DNA of 64,000 bases from Camellia lanceoleosa. Lineage: Eukaryota; Streptophyta; Magnoliopsida; Ericales; Theaceae. Where the stretch lies: assembly GCA_025200525.1 (NCBI GenBank), contig CM045758.1:5576580-5640579 (forward strand). Reading direction: 5' to 3'. Position numbers and translations under genes: made by a program. This document shows, piece by piece, positions 33,396 through 47,361 of the stretch. Under the pieces are notes generated by a model. The model made no database searches. It was given only the letters and a program-made list of their open reading frames with translations, and was not told the DNA's origin. Numbering within the stretch: the stretch's first letter is position 1; every line of letters begins with the position of its first letter.

Positions 33396-35229
33396 TGATT
33401 TCCAAATTAATCTTAATCCAAAAGGCCACTCTTACCTAGATCAAATCAAATGTACCTCATTAAGTGACAAATCCATCTTATTGGTTATTCTATTATAGTT
33501 TACAACCAAAAGGTTTGTCACTTAACATTGAGATACAAGTCATCAACCAAAAAAAACAAAAAATTAACTATTAAGGAAAAAGGCAAAATTCAGAAAATTT
33601 GCAAGAAAAAAGAAAAGAAAACCACATGCATAGTGTCCAACACTAAAATGACTCTAAAATCCAAGTGCACATATGGTGCGAACAAATCAACTTCAGTTGC
33701 TACTATCTCATGCAAAAGAAATGACAAAGTTGCAACATTATTGGTCCGTAAAAATCCATGGATAAGCATTTTAGAGGAAGGTTGCTTCTAATTGCAACAA
33801 TATAGGTACAAATGTGTCATATAGCATTGCTAAAACAATAATAAAAAAACCAACCAAAGGAACATGTATAATCTATCAATCAATCTATACTATTATAAAG
33901 TGAAGGTTGTTGGTGGTGTTTACACAAACATGTCTCATATTTTTAGAGTTTTTGTAAAAATTATTCAAAGCGGAGGACGGTCCTCGAACCCATCACCATG
34001 GGTTTAATAATGGGTCTTATAACATATGTGAAGAATAAAAATGTAAATACACTCCGGTGAGATTGAATAAATAATATATATTATTTGTTATTATTAACCA
34101 ACATGTGGATAGACAAATAAAAGGAGTATTTGAAATTGAAGAGCTAATAGGAAGAGAAATTTTCAGAAAAATATTTTTTTTTTCGAAGTGTATAAAATAA
34201 TATGTATGAGAAAACCCTGCCAAAGCTATAAATTGAAACATGTCAGATTTGAAAAGATTGGGCACGGTAGAATCCTTATAACAAAGCACATTATAAATGA
34301 CAAGAAAATATATAAACCAACAAAACAATCTATGGTGGCTCTAGACTACCCCATGCATGTATATAAATATTATGCTCAGTGGATAATTCCATCAACCCCA
34401 GATCTATGCACACGGATAAGGAAAAAAATAACCACAAAAATTGTAAAATATTGATTGAGAAAAAGAAGACACATGAATAAGAAAAAGAATAATCACATAT
34501 CTATGCACTTTGAAAACACTTTTCCTCACATAGCTAAATAAAATTTGTAGTTTGAGCCATAACTAAAACATGTAACTTTAAAGAAAATCAAAACTCATTT
34601 ACAAAGCTTCATGGATCTGAACTTCATACCCGAAGATGCCAAAAGAACACAATATATGCACACATAAAGAACATTTATGTAAAAGTATTAGTAAAACTGA
34701 ATATCAAGTGGACAATGAATTTTATTATTTATTTCTCTTGGCAGGAAAAACACCAATTTCTACCTAGAAGGTTTGAAAAGGAAACTGTGTTCCTTATCCC
34801 TACAGACGATAATCTTACGTGGACTCTTCTGCTTAAAATACTAAAAGGAAACTATAATAATTATGTTAAATTTAAACAAAATAGGGACTTGAACTATGAA
34901 TTTAATCATCTGACCACGGTAGAATAGACATTCAACATTGGTCTAACAAAAACACAAGTTAAGACATCTCATTTTCCACCCGTAGAACAAACCTTCAACA
35001 TTGGTCCAATTCTGGAGAATGGTGCTAAAATAGAAATGTACAGCAAGCATCTAACCTTTTGACAAGAATGGGGAGTGTACTTCATGAGTGATGTAAAACT
35101 TTAGGATATTTGGAGTAATATTTTGGAGATAACCAAAGTCCATGGTCTCCGCAATTTTTGATGAAAAAGTATCGAGTATTAATGTAGGTAGATAGGAAGA
35201 AGAGCCCAATCTAGCGAACATTAAGCATT
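33396..35229 (+). other. Mostly non-coding; Helitron-like 5' end at 33,884
   Basis: A|TCTATACTATTATAAAG at 33,884 is a textbook plant Helitron start, but I found no matching hairpin and CTAG downstream. 34,000-35,229 is AT-rich with no recognised coding sequence until the hAT remnant. Confidence 0.5.
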
Positions 35230-36436
35230 TCAAAAGTACACATTTCAGAAAGTTCAGCTTTGAATTTGTGTCATTGAAGTTGCTTTCGATTGCCGAAACA
35301 CGATTTGTCTCCACAATTGTTATGCTCAAGAGAGGTTAAAGCTTATAAAACGTGGTCTTCAAACAATGGTAATTAGTGACAAGTGGAATTGCTATAGAGA
35401 GGATGATGTTGGGAAGGCAAAATTTGTAAAAGAAAAGATTTTGGATGATGTGTGGTGGGACTACATTGATTATATTCTTTCCTTCACGGGTCCTATATAT
35501 GACATGCTTAGGGCTTGTGATACGGACATACCTTGCCTTCACTTAGTATATGATATGTGGGACTCAATGATAGAGAAAGTGAAGATGACAATATATAGGC
35601 ATGAAGGGAAAAGAATAGATGAGGAATCTACATTTTACAATGTGGTGCATCAAATTCTCGTGGATCGTTGGAATAAAAACAATACTCCTCTCCATTGTAT
35701 GGCACATTCATTGAATCCAAAGTAAGTACCACATTTAAATTTGTTTTAGATATTTCATTTTAATGGACTTATCTAGTCTTTCTTGAAATAATTATTTTTC
35801 CTATTTTGGATTGTAGGTATTATAGTGATGAGTGGCTCCATAAGGATCAAAATAGAGTTCCTCCACATAGGGATGAAGAGGTGACACGTGAGAGGAACAA
35901 GTGTTTTAAGAGGTATTTTGAAGATATCACGGAGCGAACCAAGGTGATAACCGAGTTTTGAAAATTTTCAAGTTATGTTGAAGCATTCTCGGAGTATGAT
36001 TCCATTCATAATAGGTGGCACATGGATCCTTACACTTGGTGGTGTGCATATGGTGCATATGCACCATCTCTTCAAAAACTAGCTTTGAGATTACTTGTGC
36101 AACCTGCCTCTTCATCTTGTTGTGACAGAAATTGGAGTATTTACTCCTTTATTCACTCAATGAGAAGGAACAAAATGGTCCCTCAACGCACGGATGATTT
36201 GGTGTTCATTCATAGCAATCTTCGTCTTTTATCAAGGAGGAGCTCCCAATACTTGCAAGGAGAGACAAAAATGTGGGACATTGCCGGAGATAACTTTGAC
36301 TCAACTTGATGATATTGGAATGCTTGAGATAGCTAACCTCTCACTTGACGAACCGGCTATGGAGGCGGTCCTATTTACAGATGAAGGTGAAGATGGAGGC
36401 GGTGGTGAAGATATTGTAATAATTTCCTCTACTTAG
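35230..36436 (+). pseudogene. hAT-superfamily transposase, C-terminal half
   Basis: From about 35,275 the reading SLKLLSIAETRFVSTIVMLK, after a frameshift near 35,335, continues RGLQTMVISDKWNCYREDD, then DDVWWDYIDYILSFTGPIYD and HLVYDMWDSMIEKV. A GT-AG intron (35,722-35,816) follows AHSLNPK. The second exon reads YYSDEWLHKD... and is stopped by TGA at 35,959. The same frame then gives RWHMDPYTWWCAYG, LALRLLVQPASSSCCDRNWS and DDLVFIHSNLRLLSRR, which is the hAT C-terminal dimerisation domain. A last frameshift near 36,303 precedes LEIANLSLDEP. The catalytic N-terminal half and BED finger are missing. The matching element end is at 36,740-36,848. Confidence 0.88.
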
Positions 36437-36739
36437 GTTTACATTTTTTGATATTTATGGATTTTGTAATAGTTGTTGGTACATTGGATAATTTTATATT
36501 TTGTGGTTTGATTTTCATGCATTTTGTAACAAATGATGGTTGGTAGCTTCGAATCACATGTTATGTATTGATGGAATGTAATTTTATGTTATTTGTGAAT
36601 GATATATATGATGTTAAATCAATTAAATATTTATTTTTTATAATTTTAATAGTGTTATTTTGTATATTTTATTACCTTTTAATGATTTTTTTTATAATTT
36701 TATGACATATAATAAATAAAATTAATTATATATATTGAA

Positions 36740-36848
36740 CGTGTCCCCAGCGTGTCGTGTCCCCCATTTTTTGAAAATTTGCGTGTCCGCGTGTCTGTGT
36801 CGTGTCCGTGTCCGTGTCGTGTCGCGTGTTCGTGTCCATGCTTCATAG
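36740..36848 (+). mobile_element. Right terminus of the hAT element, CGTGTC-rich
   Basis: Repeated CGTGTC motifs end in CATGCTTCATAG, complement CTATGAAGCATG. The same end closes 41,283-42,423 and, inverted, opens 57,561-61,871. It ties the decayed transposase to two non-autonomous relatives. No left end with CTATGAAGCACGG is present upstream, so this copy is left-truncated. Confidence 0.75.
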
Positions 36849-37960
36849 ATTATACATTTCTACACCATGCTACTTTTTTGGGTTTAAACTTCTTTCACAA
36901 AGTGCTCAAATGACCACTGAAATTTGAATTCCATTCAACGTATGTTTTTTATCCTCCCAAAACTACTCTTTTATTAGCCTAACAACTTTGCCTTTGCAGC
37001 GGGACCTGTTATTGTTTGTTTGGGCAGTCTCTTTTTTCTCTCAAGTATCATCACCAAACTCATCTAGGTAAATCACAAGTTTTGAATTTGATGCATCTGT
37101 CTGTGTTTGGTATAAATTGACATAGGGTGAGTTTGGTAGTAAGTGGTACTCCTGACGCTTTCAAGAATTTATGTTGTATTTATATAATCTACTTTGCATA
37201 TTTTTGTCAAGAAGGATTCATTTTCTAAATATGTTAAAGGTAGGATATATGAAAGTCTCTCTCCCTCACTCTCTTGCTCTAGGATACATGTCTCTCTTTT
37301 CACTAGATTCTCTAAATGGGCCTTTGTTCATAGTCACAAGGAATTGTCTAAATTGTCTTTTTTATGGCAAGTGTTTTTTACCCTTAAGAATAGTACATGT
37401 GGTTTTGTGTTTTTATCGACTTGTAATGTCTGTCAATGTTGTTAAATTGATAGAATATTTTGATGTACTTCAAGAATGACATCATATGTTTTGTTCTTAA
37501 ACCTGCATTGATTTTTCTACTTCCACCATATGCTTAAAAGTATTGAGGGTTCATTTGGGAATTTGCAATTTTAGTTGGCTTTTTGACTTTTTACAAAAAG
37601 ACTTGCAAAAAAGTAGATAGAAGAGTTGACTTTTTGGTAGTGACTTGTTGACTATTCTCTCTCTTTCCAAACAACCCGACTTGTGAATGTATTTTGCTTC
37701 TTGAATGTGGGAAGCTTGCATTTGCATATTTTTGAAGATTATAATAGTTAAAAGGGTGTTGTTTTAAGTGTGCAACCCCTTTAAGGTTGCACACCTTATG
37801 CAACTTAATTATTAGCCCTTAGATTACAAAGAATTGATCAAGATCATTGAATTGTTTAATGATAAAAGATTGAAAACCTGGGCAACCGGTTAACCCTCCT
37901 ATTTCCATCCCACTTCCCTCACTCTCTCTATTTCATCTCTCCATCTTCTTCTCTTCCTGT
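36849..37960. other. Non-coding DNA containing one MITE
   Basis: Nothing recognised apart from the MITE at 37,547-37,677. Confidence 0.5.
37547..37677. mobile_element. MITE with GGGTTCATTTGGGA ends
   Basis: The left end GGGTTCATTTGGGA and right end TTCCAAACAACCC are inverted repeats. The interior has CTTTTTGACTTTTTACAAAAAG, as in the pieces at 3,178 and 62,190. No clean 8-bp duplication is visible. Confidence 0.6.
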
Positions 37961-38076
37961 GTAACCCTTGATTTCCATTAACAAGAAGAAGCCTCTACTA
38001 GGTTCCATTGTTGAATCTTTGTATAACCCTTGATTTCCAACAACAAAACTACAAGCCTCTGTTGGGTTCCATCGTT
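37961..38076 (+). repeat. 57-60 bp tandem duplication in a leader-like segment
   Basis: Two copies of (G/A)TAACCCTTGATTTCCA...AGCCTCT(A/G)(C/T)T(A/G)GGTTCCAT at about 37,961 and 38,021. Followed by CT-rich sequence and a (CT)n tract. Confidence 0.7.
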
Positions 38077-38277
38077 GAAGTGAAGGCGTTCTCTCCAACT
38101 AGATATCAGGTATGGAGCTCTCTCTCTCTCTCTGCCCTCTTTCCTTCAACAATTTTCCCTCAACCAAACCCTCATCCTAACTTTAACCCCTCTACGATTC
38201 GCTCAACCCGAAACCCCTCCATCTGCAACAATAACCTCTCTTTCTCAATCGATTTCTGGGGAAGCCCTAACTATATC

Positions 38278-38324
<47 letters not shown>

Positions 38325-41282
38325 CGATTTTCGGCATGTGCTAATTGCCTCTTTCTTTTCATGATCAATCGATTTCTCCATTCCTTCACACTTTTAAAAT
38401 CAATTCTATTTATACTTCTTGTAGCCATGGTTTTATTTAAGTTACTTGTAGATTATGTGGTGTTTTAATAATTCACACATATGCACACTTGCATTGCAAG
38501 TTGCTTTTCTTTTTTTTTCCTTTTTTGCTTTCTGTTAAATTTATGGTTTTAGGTATGTTTTGTTTCATCAGAAAATTGCATAATTTGGACTTGTGTAGTT
38601 GTCTTGGTGCTTGATTTGAAACTATTCTGTAGATAATATATTGTTCCAGGTGCTGTTTGAATTTACCATTTTGCCAATGAAATTATGCTCTTGTGGGTGC
38701 CATTTCTGTCAAATAAATCTAACTAGCATTATTGATTGGACTAAACAAAGATAAAACTCAACATTTATATATCAATTTGAAGATCAATTTATGTGTAATT
38801 AGTTTTAACTACTTTAGTGTTATGTTTTTCAATTGATCGCTTATGAATATGATTGTTAAAACCCTTCTAATTGAAACAATTAAGAATTTGTATTAGTTTG
38901 AGAATTTCGGTTGTTCATTATAAGCTATTATTTTTGTGACTAGATCAAGTAGTTAGAGTTGTTCTAACAGTGACTCTGGTTCTTCTTCAATAGGTAAATG
39001 GTATTTGTTTTGTTTTCATCTCTATATTCAACTGTAATTCAACTTCCATTAAAGGGTTACTGATTGATTGTGAAATACATTTATTAATTGAATCTGATAC
39101 ACCACTCGTAGATTCCAATAGTGATAGTTCCTCTGCTAGGCATTGAGTGGATTCAATTAAGGACTTGATATCATGCTTATTCACCTTGGCATTCAGTTTA
39201 AGTTAGTGCATTTCCTTAATTTTCTAAACTCATTACAGTCACCCATTTACATTATTTTACATATAAAATATAATAGATTGACTGAACGAACAAACATGAG
39301 ATGTTAAAATGTTAGGAATTATGTGACCTTTTTGTTCTTTGAGTGATTATGTTGAATTTTTGTGTCAGTTATTCGTGAAATTCAACCTATGATGCTATGA
39401 TGTTGAACTTGAGTGATTGCTTCCTCATGAATTTTTTGATACAATATTAGATGATGATTCTCATATGGCTGGGTTTTAGATGATGATACATATATATGTA
39501 TATATATATTTGGATTTCCTTAATTCACCCTATTACTTTAGCACATTTATTGCTTGATGAAAGCCCATCTCTTGTATGTACGCTAATTGACATATCTCTA
39601 ATTTTCGCAAATCAGGAAAAAAAAATATCTGTTTGCCATGAATGGATAATGATGCTAGACCGAAGCATGAACTCTTAAAATTTTGTTTGAACAACTTATT
39701 GAAAACCAATCCCTAGGAGCTGTATTTCCATTGTAAAACCAAGTTTTGTAGCAAATATATATAAAGCACGAAGCAAAAATTTCACACTGGTCCACTCAAA
39801 CCTTGAAAGAGAATAACAAAACCAGCAAGTAAAAAGTCACCAAATCAAAAGAATAAAAATAAAATTTACATTAAGTGAGACAAAAATAAACCAAGAAGAA
39901 TTCAATTTTATTGAATTCACCGAGTCAAGCCATACATGCATTTTAAGTCAATGGAAGAATTCAATTTTATTGTAAACCAAGAAGAGCATGAAGTGAAGAA
40001 ATTCTCAAAAAACATGAATAGAAATGGAATTAATTGATACATATTTCTCAACAAATAGTCTAGTCCTGAGGGGATATATTTGATCATCACAAACAAAAGA
40101 AAACCAGCCTAACAACATTACAGACTTAGCAATGACATTGATTGCCGGTACACTAGTCACTTGTAATTTTATAAGGGCAAAGCTAACTTGATATAAAATC
40201 AAGGACAAAATGATCTCCAAAAAAAGAGTAATACCAAAAGCTTTCATTTAAATCATCATAGTTCCCACAAGGAATGCTTTGATATCCTTTTCTACTCCTA
40301 GCAACTTTCTTTTAGCACAAATTCAAATATTATTTAACACGAGTTTACAAAATTATAAAATCTAATTTTCAAAGAGAACCGAAAATTACTAGAACAAATC
40401 ACCTAATAAACATCTCATATAAACACATGATATTACAAAAACCAATACACGACAAAATATGAAAATGACACTACAAAATCCCACAAATAATATAAGATAA
40501 AATCGACATGACAAAAACATAATTGTAATATCATTCAATTACACAAGCATACAACAATCAAACATAGGTGATAGGACTATAGAAATAACTAACCTTTAGG
40601 CCACTGCATTAAATAACTTAGGGCTACAAACAATAACAAAAACGTAAAAATTATAACTTCAAAAATGGACAATCATATAAATAGATCTACAAATATCTAT
40701 AGAGAGAACTAGAGATTAGGGTATAGGTTTGAATTTATAGAATTGGAAACAATAGCACCAAATACAAATTTTTACTGCAAAAAACAAGATCTGATGGTAA
40801 CTATTTCAAAAAACATAAACATATCTAGGGTTTAGAAATCAGGAAAAGGCGAGGGAGTTAGAGAGAGATTGAATTAACCGGTGCTGGGTAGAGATCGAGA
40901 CGGGTTGGTGTAGAAATTAGCGGAATCAACTATGGATTCCGGGAAAATTTCCAAACAAAGCGATACAGTGGTAGTGTGGGTGTAGATAGAACGGTATGAA
41001 GAAATCGCCTGAGTTAGAGAGAGAGAGAGAGAGATACCGGAAAAAATGGTGCTGGTGAGGGTGAAAGAAACCATTGGAGAGCATAAGGAAGGAATCGATA
41101 TGGAGAGAGATGAAGAGTGTGAGTCGAGATGGCGAGCAAAACCAAAATGAAGAGAGAGAGGGAGAGTGAGTGACTGAATTTCTAAGATCAAAACAAATTT
41201 TACAATTAGACTTGAACTACAAAATATAATTCACTGCCACAAAATAGATTTTATAAACAAATTTACAATCTATGATCAAAAT
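38077..41282. other. Long non-coding interval
   Basis: (TCTA)n/(CT)n tract at 38,270-38,321. 40,860-41,200 on the minus strand is CT-rich and leader-like. The phrase GAATTC(A/C)CTGCCAC recurs at 41,229, 42,433 and 42,506, around the next element. No gene found. Confidence 0.5.
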
Positions 41283-42423
41283 CTATGAAGCACGGACACC
41301 TCTCCGAGGGCTCCGTACCAGTGTCAGACACGCGTCGGACACGGACACGCGTCGGACACGCGGTTGACACGTGTCCGACACTCAGCAGAGAGTGTCCCAT
41401 TTTTTTTAAAATTTTTTTACATCTGGACACGTTTAGGACACGTTATAGACACGTTTGGGACACGCGCGGGGGCAATTTCACAATTTACCAAATTTTTTTG
41501 GGGTCGATTTGAAAATAAGCCAAGACAGATCAAAATTTGCCCTAATCATACTTTGAATCTACTTCGAATGGAAGAGAAACAGAAGAGAAAGGGTGAGAAA
41601 GAGAGGACCTGCGACCTTCAGCCGAGCTTCAGTCAAAATTTGCCCTAATCTGTCGTCGGTCTGCGATCTTCAGTCGAGCTTCTTCTTCTTCGATCTGCGA
41701 TCTGCCATCTTCAGTCGATCTTCTTCTTCGCTAAGGTACGACTTTCTTCGATCTTCTTCGATCGCTCTCTCTCTCTCTCTCTCAGCCCTCTTTCCTCTAT
41801 CTTCTTCGATCGATCTTCGCCCCTTCTGATTTCATTTTTTTCTTTTATTTTTTTTTTCTTTTTTCCTTTTATTCTGATTCGATTTTTTTTTTCTTTTTTT
41901 CTTTTATTTATTTATTTATTTATTTTTCTTTTATTCTGTTTCTTTTTTTCTTTTTTTTTTCTTTTATTCTTATTTTAATTTAATTTTTTCTTTTATTTTA
42001 TTTTTCTTTAATTCTGATTTTATTTTATTTTATTTTATTTTTTAATTATTTTTTATATTCTGATTGCAAACAATGCAATATAAATAAATATAAATAAATA
42101 AATAATATAACCCCTAACCTTTTTTTGGTCTTAAATAATATAAATAAATACAAATAATATATTTATTTTTTAATTTTACATATAATAAATAAAATAAATA
42201 AATAAAATTAGTATATATTTTTTAATTTTGCATATTATAAATAAAATAAATAAATAAAAATAAATACAAATAGTATATATTTTTAAATTTTACATATAAT
42301 ATATAAATAAAATTATATATATTAAACGTGTCCCCAACGTGTCGTGTCTCCCATTTTTTGAAAAATTGCGTGTCCGCGTGTCTGTGTCGTGTCCGTGTCG
42401 TGTCTCGTATCCGTGCTACTTAG
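41283..42423 (+). mobile_element. Non-autonomous hAT element with perfect 8-bp target duplication
   Basis: Left end CTATGAAGCACGGACAC; right end read inward on the minus strand CTAAGTAGCACGGATAC. The 8-mer ATCAAAAT flanks both sides exactly (41,275-41,282 and 42,424-42,431). Subterminal regions are packed with GGACACG/CGTGTCC motifs. The interior is CT-rich then low-complexity T/A, without transposase. The element is 1,141 bp and belongs to the family of the transposase remnant ending at 36,848. Confidence 0.9.
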
Positions 42424-42431
42424 ATCAAAAT

Positions 42432-45300
42432 AGAATTCCCTGCCACCAAAAAAAAATTCCTTCAATGCCTTACTGATCTAGGATAATTGTTAGAGACATC
42501 CATAGAATTCACTGCCACCATTGCCTTGTTGAACTCAATAAAAAATCAAACAAAACAGTTTTTTTTTTTTTCCCTAAAAAGGAAAAAGAAAACAACAAAC
42601 ACACTTACAAATTTGTTTATTTGTTTAATAAACTCAAGAAACATGTTGCCACATTACACCTTTGCTCACAACCCCTGCAATTTACACATTCAATTTAAAA
42701 ATGAAGTTAAATATGCACCATTAATACTTCCATCTTAATGTGTTTGCAATATTCAAAAATCAAACCCAACAAAGTATAAGAAATTATAAAAACATAAATC
42801 AAAAAATTTCATAGAAGTCACCCATTTCATAGAAAAAGATGTATCTCATCTCATAGAAACCTATTTCACATAAATCAAACAATTTCAACCCATTTCATTT
42901 TCAAATAAATGAAATCAAAATCATAAAGAAACACAAATAATTCTGCCCAACTTCTCTGCATTCCTCTTTTACTTATCCATAAAGAAACCCAAGAAATTTT
43001 TTTTAATCAACACTACATAAACAAACCTTCTACAAAGAGGTTACAAAATTAATGATTGAAACATATAAAAGTAAAAGTAAAGGAATACCAAAATCAAAGT
43101 GGTTCACAACTTCTCTACAACTACTCTTAGTTATCTACAAAGAAATTTTAAAAAATAATAATAAACATTTCGGGTTCGTTTGGTTTGATTTTCTGAAAAA
43201 AATTTGGGAAATTTTCTATACAAATAAGTTTTCAAAAGTAATCAAACCAAACAAATTTTCTCAAAAAAATTTTCCAAAACTTATAAACCAAACAAGTTTT
43301 CCAAACAAATCTCTCTCTCACACATCAAATCAATCACTTTTTCTAAAACTCTCTCAAAATCATTTTCCAAAACATCTTTTGAAAAAAATCAAACCAAACA
43401 TGTTTTCGTACTTTTTATCTCTAAAACACATCTCTCAAACACAAACCAAACATACCCTTCATGTTTAGGCCACACAGAATATGCTTTTTGGTTGTAAATT
43501 TTCATGTTTAGGCCACACAGTTCAGTCAAAAACATAAAACCAGAGTGGACATTAGGAGTATGATCTTCAACATTTTCTTTATAAGAGTCTTAGTAAATAA
43601 TTTTTATTATAGTTATTTATCTAAAAAAAAAAAAAAAAATCCTAGTAAATTGATGTTATTAAGTCCCATTTAAACATTCAGATCAAGCATCCAAGTTAAA
43701 CACTAAACCCCAAATTGAAAATCCCCAAATTTTCAAATTGAAAAACCCTAAACCCTAATTTTGAAATTGAAAAGACTCCAATCATAACTCAAAACCCTAA
43801 TATCTGAACATGTACCTGAAACTGGGCAGTGCGAGGGAGAGGTACGAGAGCTCCGGCCGGGGGCAGAGGTGAGACGGCTCCGTTTGCTTCGTTCGTGGGT
43901 CTTCATCGACCGGGTGGAGAAGCGAAGACGAACGGAGCTGCGAAGGAGGTAACTCCGAAGGACTGCTCGAGCGAAGAAATGGCTGTCGCTCCGAAGGGCT
44001 ACTCTTCCCTCCGTTTTCTCTTCATGTTCACTTCTTCGTCTTCGCTCTCTCTCCCTCTCTCTCGAACGCATCTCTCTGTCTCCCTCCAGCTAGTTTTTGC
44101 TCTATTTTAGGGGCTCCTAAATTTTAGGATGGAATTTTGATTTAGGGGTGGTTTAACCTAATTTATTTTAGTCTATCTTTTTATTTTTATTTTTGTCACA
44201 TCAATTAATATTTTATTTTTAATTTTTTACACACATTTTTATAAAAAATTAAAAAGTACATTTATTTAGGATATTTCAAATTACCCTTAGATAAAATTTT
44301 GGGGTGTTTGCTGGAAGAAATTTGAATTTGGGACAAAATTTTTTAATAACAATTGGTCTTAATTTTGTACATTTTTTTAAGTTTTATTATTTATGTTTGT
44401 ATTTTTACCTTTATTAAAGTTTAATTAATATTGTAAATGCAAAAATGATTTATGGAGTTTTATGATTTTAATCGATAAATAATAATTATATTAAAAAATA
44501 ACTACTATTATGTTGTTAATAATTTGTTATTTAATTATCAATAGTTATTACAAATAATAACAAATTTAATTAATATTAACATTAAAGTAATTTAACAATT
44601 TAATTAATATTAACATTAAAGTAATTTAACATTTTAAATTAATAATTTAATCAAATAATTATTTGAACTAGTATAGTTAATTAATAATTTTTTTGGTCAC
44701 TTACCAACAGTCCTATTAAATAGACTTATTTACCTACAAGATTGATAAATTTATTAATAAGACTTAATGGATAATAAGTCCCAGAAGTATGACCTATTGG
44801 TAATTTATTTTAAATTTTTTGTTTATTTAATAATTGTAAAATACAATTAAAACTTGGTAATGTTAACATTGAAGAAATTTCATGTTAGTTGCATGCTTAA
44901 CCAATTGCAAGAGCTAAATGAATGTATGACCCTAACACTGATCTACATCCATCACAAGCCTTTATTTATTTATTTTTTACCTTTCTCTTTATTTCTCTCT
45001 CTCTCTATTTTATCAATGGAAAAATTAAAATTTGTAGAGGCAACTGTCAAAAAATTCAAAACATATTTTTTTCTTATTTATCTCGTGATTCTTCTGCAAT
45101 TCTACATCCTTGTAGGCCTCTCTTTCGCTATACGAAAATGTACCACACCCCTTGTATTATTTGACCTCCCTAAAGCTATCACGAAGTATCAATTTACTCC
45201 TCTTGAAAATGATACAATTAAACCATTCAATAAATATACTAATACATGAACTATAAGTTGCGAGAATAATGGTGTTGACATGGTTGCGCTACGTCGTCAT
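42432..45300. other. AT-rich non-coding DNA
   Basis: Holds the MITE at 43,172-43,457, a CT- and G-rich leader-like stretch at 43,820-44,100 (complex of GAGACGG and CGAAG phrases, no known gene), a 35-bp duplication at 44,562-44,630, and a small frame at 45,016-45,249 that starts MEKLKFVEATVKKFKTYF and has one hydrophobic segment. I cannot support any of these as genes. Confidence 0.45.
43172..43457. mobile_element. MITE with GGGTTCGTTTGGTTTG ends
   Basis: Left GGGTTCGTTTGGTTTG, right CACAAACCAAACATACCC. 286 bp, rich in AAACCAAAC and its complement. TTC occurs directly on both sides, a possible 3-bp target duplication. Confidence 0.65.
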
Positions 45301-45301
45301 T

Positions 45302-45428
45302 AGATTGAAGGGCCAATTTGATAATATAAAAATCGTTAATCATGCCACATATCTAATTAGATTAGATGAAGGGCCAATTTGATAATATTCAAATCGTTAA
45401 CCATGCCACATATCTAATTAGATTAGAT
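45302..45428 (+). repeat. 61-bp tandem duplication
   Basis: AAGGGCCAATTTGATAATAT and CATGCCACATATCTAATTAG occur twice with a period of 61 bp. Confidence 0.8.
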
Positions 45429-45859
45429 GGATAAACTACGTGTAAAGTGAAATGTCAAATTAGATATGGTTATGATGTTAATTGTTAAATTTCACCTAAG
45501 CATTTACTCATTAGTCCGTCTTTGGCATTTAATTTTATAATTTTTACTCATTTACTAAAAATTTCACGTTGCTAATAGTTAAATTTTACCTAAACAATAA
45601 GGCTAAATTTCACTATTTGAAGAGAATGAAATTTCGCTAGTTGAAGACAATGAAATAATTATTAGTATCAAGTTTCTATTAAAAAATATTAAAATTTTGA
45701 TAATTTAATATTTTAGAATTAATTAGACAACAAATTAATTAAAAATTGTTACTGTTTGCAAAAATTATCCAATAGATCAGGAATACCACGTGTTCATGTG
45801 CCCGACTAATAAAATAACTTACTTTTAGTTTGGATTTTTGAGAGCCCAAAATTAAAAAA

Positions 45860-46520
45860 TCATTGGTAATGGTGGTAATGATTATGGAAGTGAATGATTG
45901 TAGCAGTAGAGGTGGTGGTGGAGAGGTGGTGACAATGATCATAAAAACTATGATTGGTAGTCAAATGATGGTATGTTTTATGGTGATGATGACAATGATA
46001 ATGAAGATGGTGGTAATAACAATGGTGGCTTGATAATGGTGGTGGTGGTGGTGGTGGTGGTGACAGTGACAGTGACGATGATGATGGTAGCAACAATATT
46101 GGTGATAATTATAGCGATTGTGAGGTAATAATGGTATATGTTGATACTTATGTATAAATATTTATAAATTCAATTAGCATTAAATAATTATATAATTTAA
46201 TGTGAGAAATTCGTCATAATTTAAATGACTTTTATATTATAAACTTAAAATTTAATGAAACAAATGAATTGGATAAAGGGTACCCCACCTCTTACACCAA
46301 CCCCACCACTATCACCACTACCATCACCATTGTTATAACAATTGTCATGCCCTATCACCACTTGAACTCCACAACTATCAGTTGTCATGCCCTATCACCA
46401 CTTGAACTCCACTACTATCACTACTCTATCACCACCACAGTCGCTCCCTACAGCACCGCCGTTGCTACTACCCTACCACCACATCCACCTTCAGCCTACC
46501 GCTATGGCGACTAAAGTTCT
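45860..46520. repeat. Complex GGT/ATG trinucleotide tract and its complement
   Basis: 45,860-46,110 is plus-strand GGTGGTGAT-type sequence with (GGT)n at about 46,040. 46,285-46,470 is ACCACTATC-type sequence, roughly the complement. A 41-bp duplication (TTGTCATGCCCTATCACCAC) is at 46,341 and 46,382. His/Pro/Ser-rich frames here are repeat artefacts. Confidence 0.6.
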
Positions 46521-46559
46521 TCGTCACCTCGTTGGTTGCCAAAGCCTTGTCAACAATAG

Positions 46560-47110
46560 TCAATGGTGACTAAATTGATGTTGGTCACTAATTATCTTAT
46601 CTTCGGCTACTAAAATGAACTTAGTCGCCAAACATAACGCTTTTTTATTTAAATATTTAATCGCCAAAAGTAATTAAATCAAAAGGAAATTCTCTTTCCA
46701 TGACTAAAATATTTAGTTGCTAAAACATTTTAGTCGCTAATAATAATATAATTACCAACTAAAAATTTTAGTCACTAATAATAATACATTTAGCGACCAA
46801 ATAGTTTAGTCATTGTTAGTTTTCACGCCTAAACATTTTAGTCGGCAACAGATTAGATATTTTCATTTCATGGTCTTTAACAACCAAACATTTTAGTTAC
46901 CGAAGGATTCCATATTCTTTTGTGAATAAACTATTTAGTCGGCAATAGTTTCTTCCCTAATCTTGATTTATTTTGACTACTAACTATTTGGACGCCAAAA
47001 GTCTTTTGTTTCTTTTTTACTACTAAATATTTAGTCATCAAAAACTTTTGCTTGCATTATTGGCTACAAAAATATTTAGTCGTGAAAAGCTTTATAATTT
47101 TTTTTAATTA
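46560..47110. mobile_element. TE segment with GTCGCCAAA / TTTAGTCGCTAA motifs
   Basis: Variants of TTAGTCGCCAAA, TTTAGTCGCTAA and their complements recur about every 30-50 bp, as in CACTA subterminal regions. Motifs resemble the start of the element at 5,166 (AATTTGGTCGCTAAA). No CACTA terminus was located. Confidence 0.5.
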
Positions 47111-47361
47111 ATTTCTCGACCACTTGTATTTATTTCATTATTAGTGCAACTTATACCTTGTATATAAATAAAATATTCCATATACTAATGAAATTAGCAA
47201 CCATTCCACAACATGCACACATTTCATTTTCAACCTTCAAAAAAATTCATATTTAACATCAAATTATAAATGCAATAGAAATTCCATATAAACCAAGTAT
47301 AATCCAACCTCAAAAATACAATTCCATACATAACAGAAGATTAAACAAAATTAATATCCAA

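Noticed and set aside
45860..46569. His/Pro/Thr-rich frames
   Set aside because: Trinucleotide repeat artefacts.
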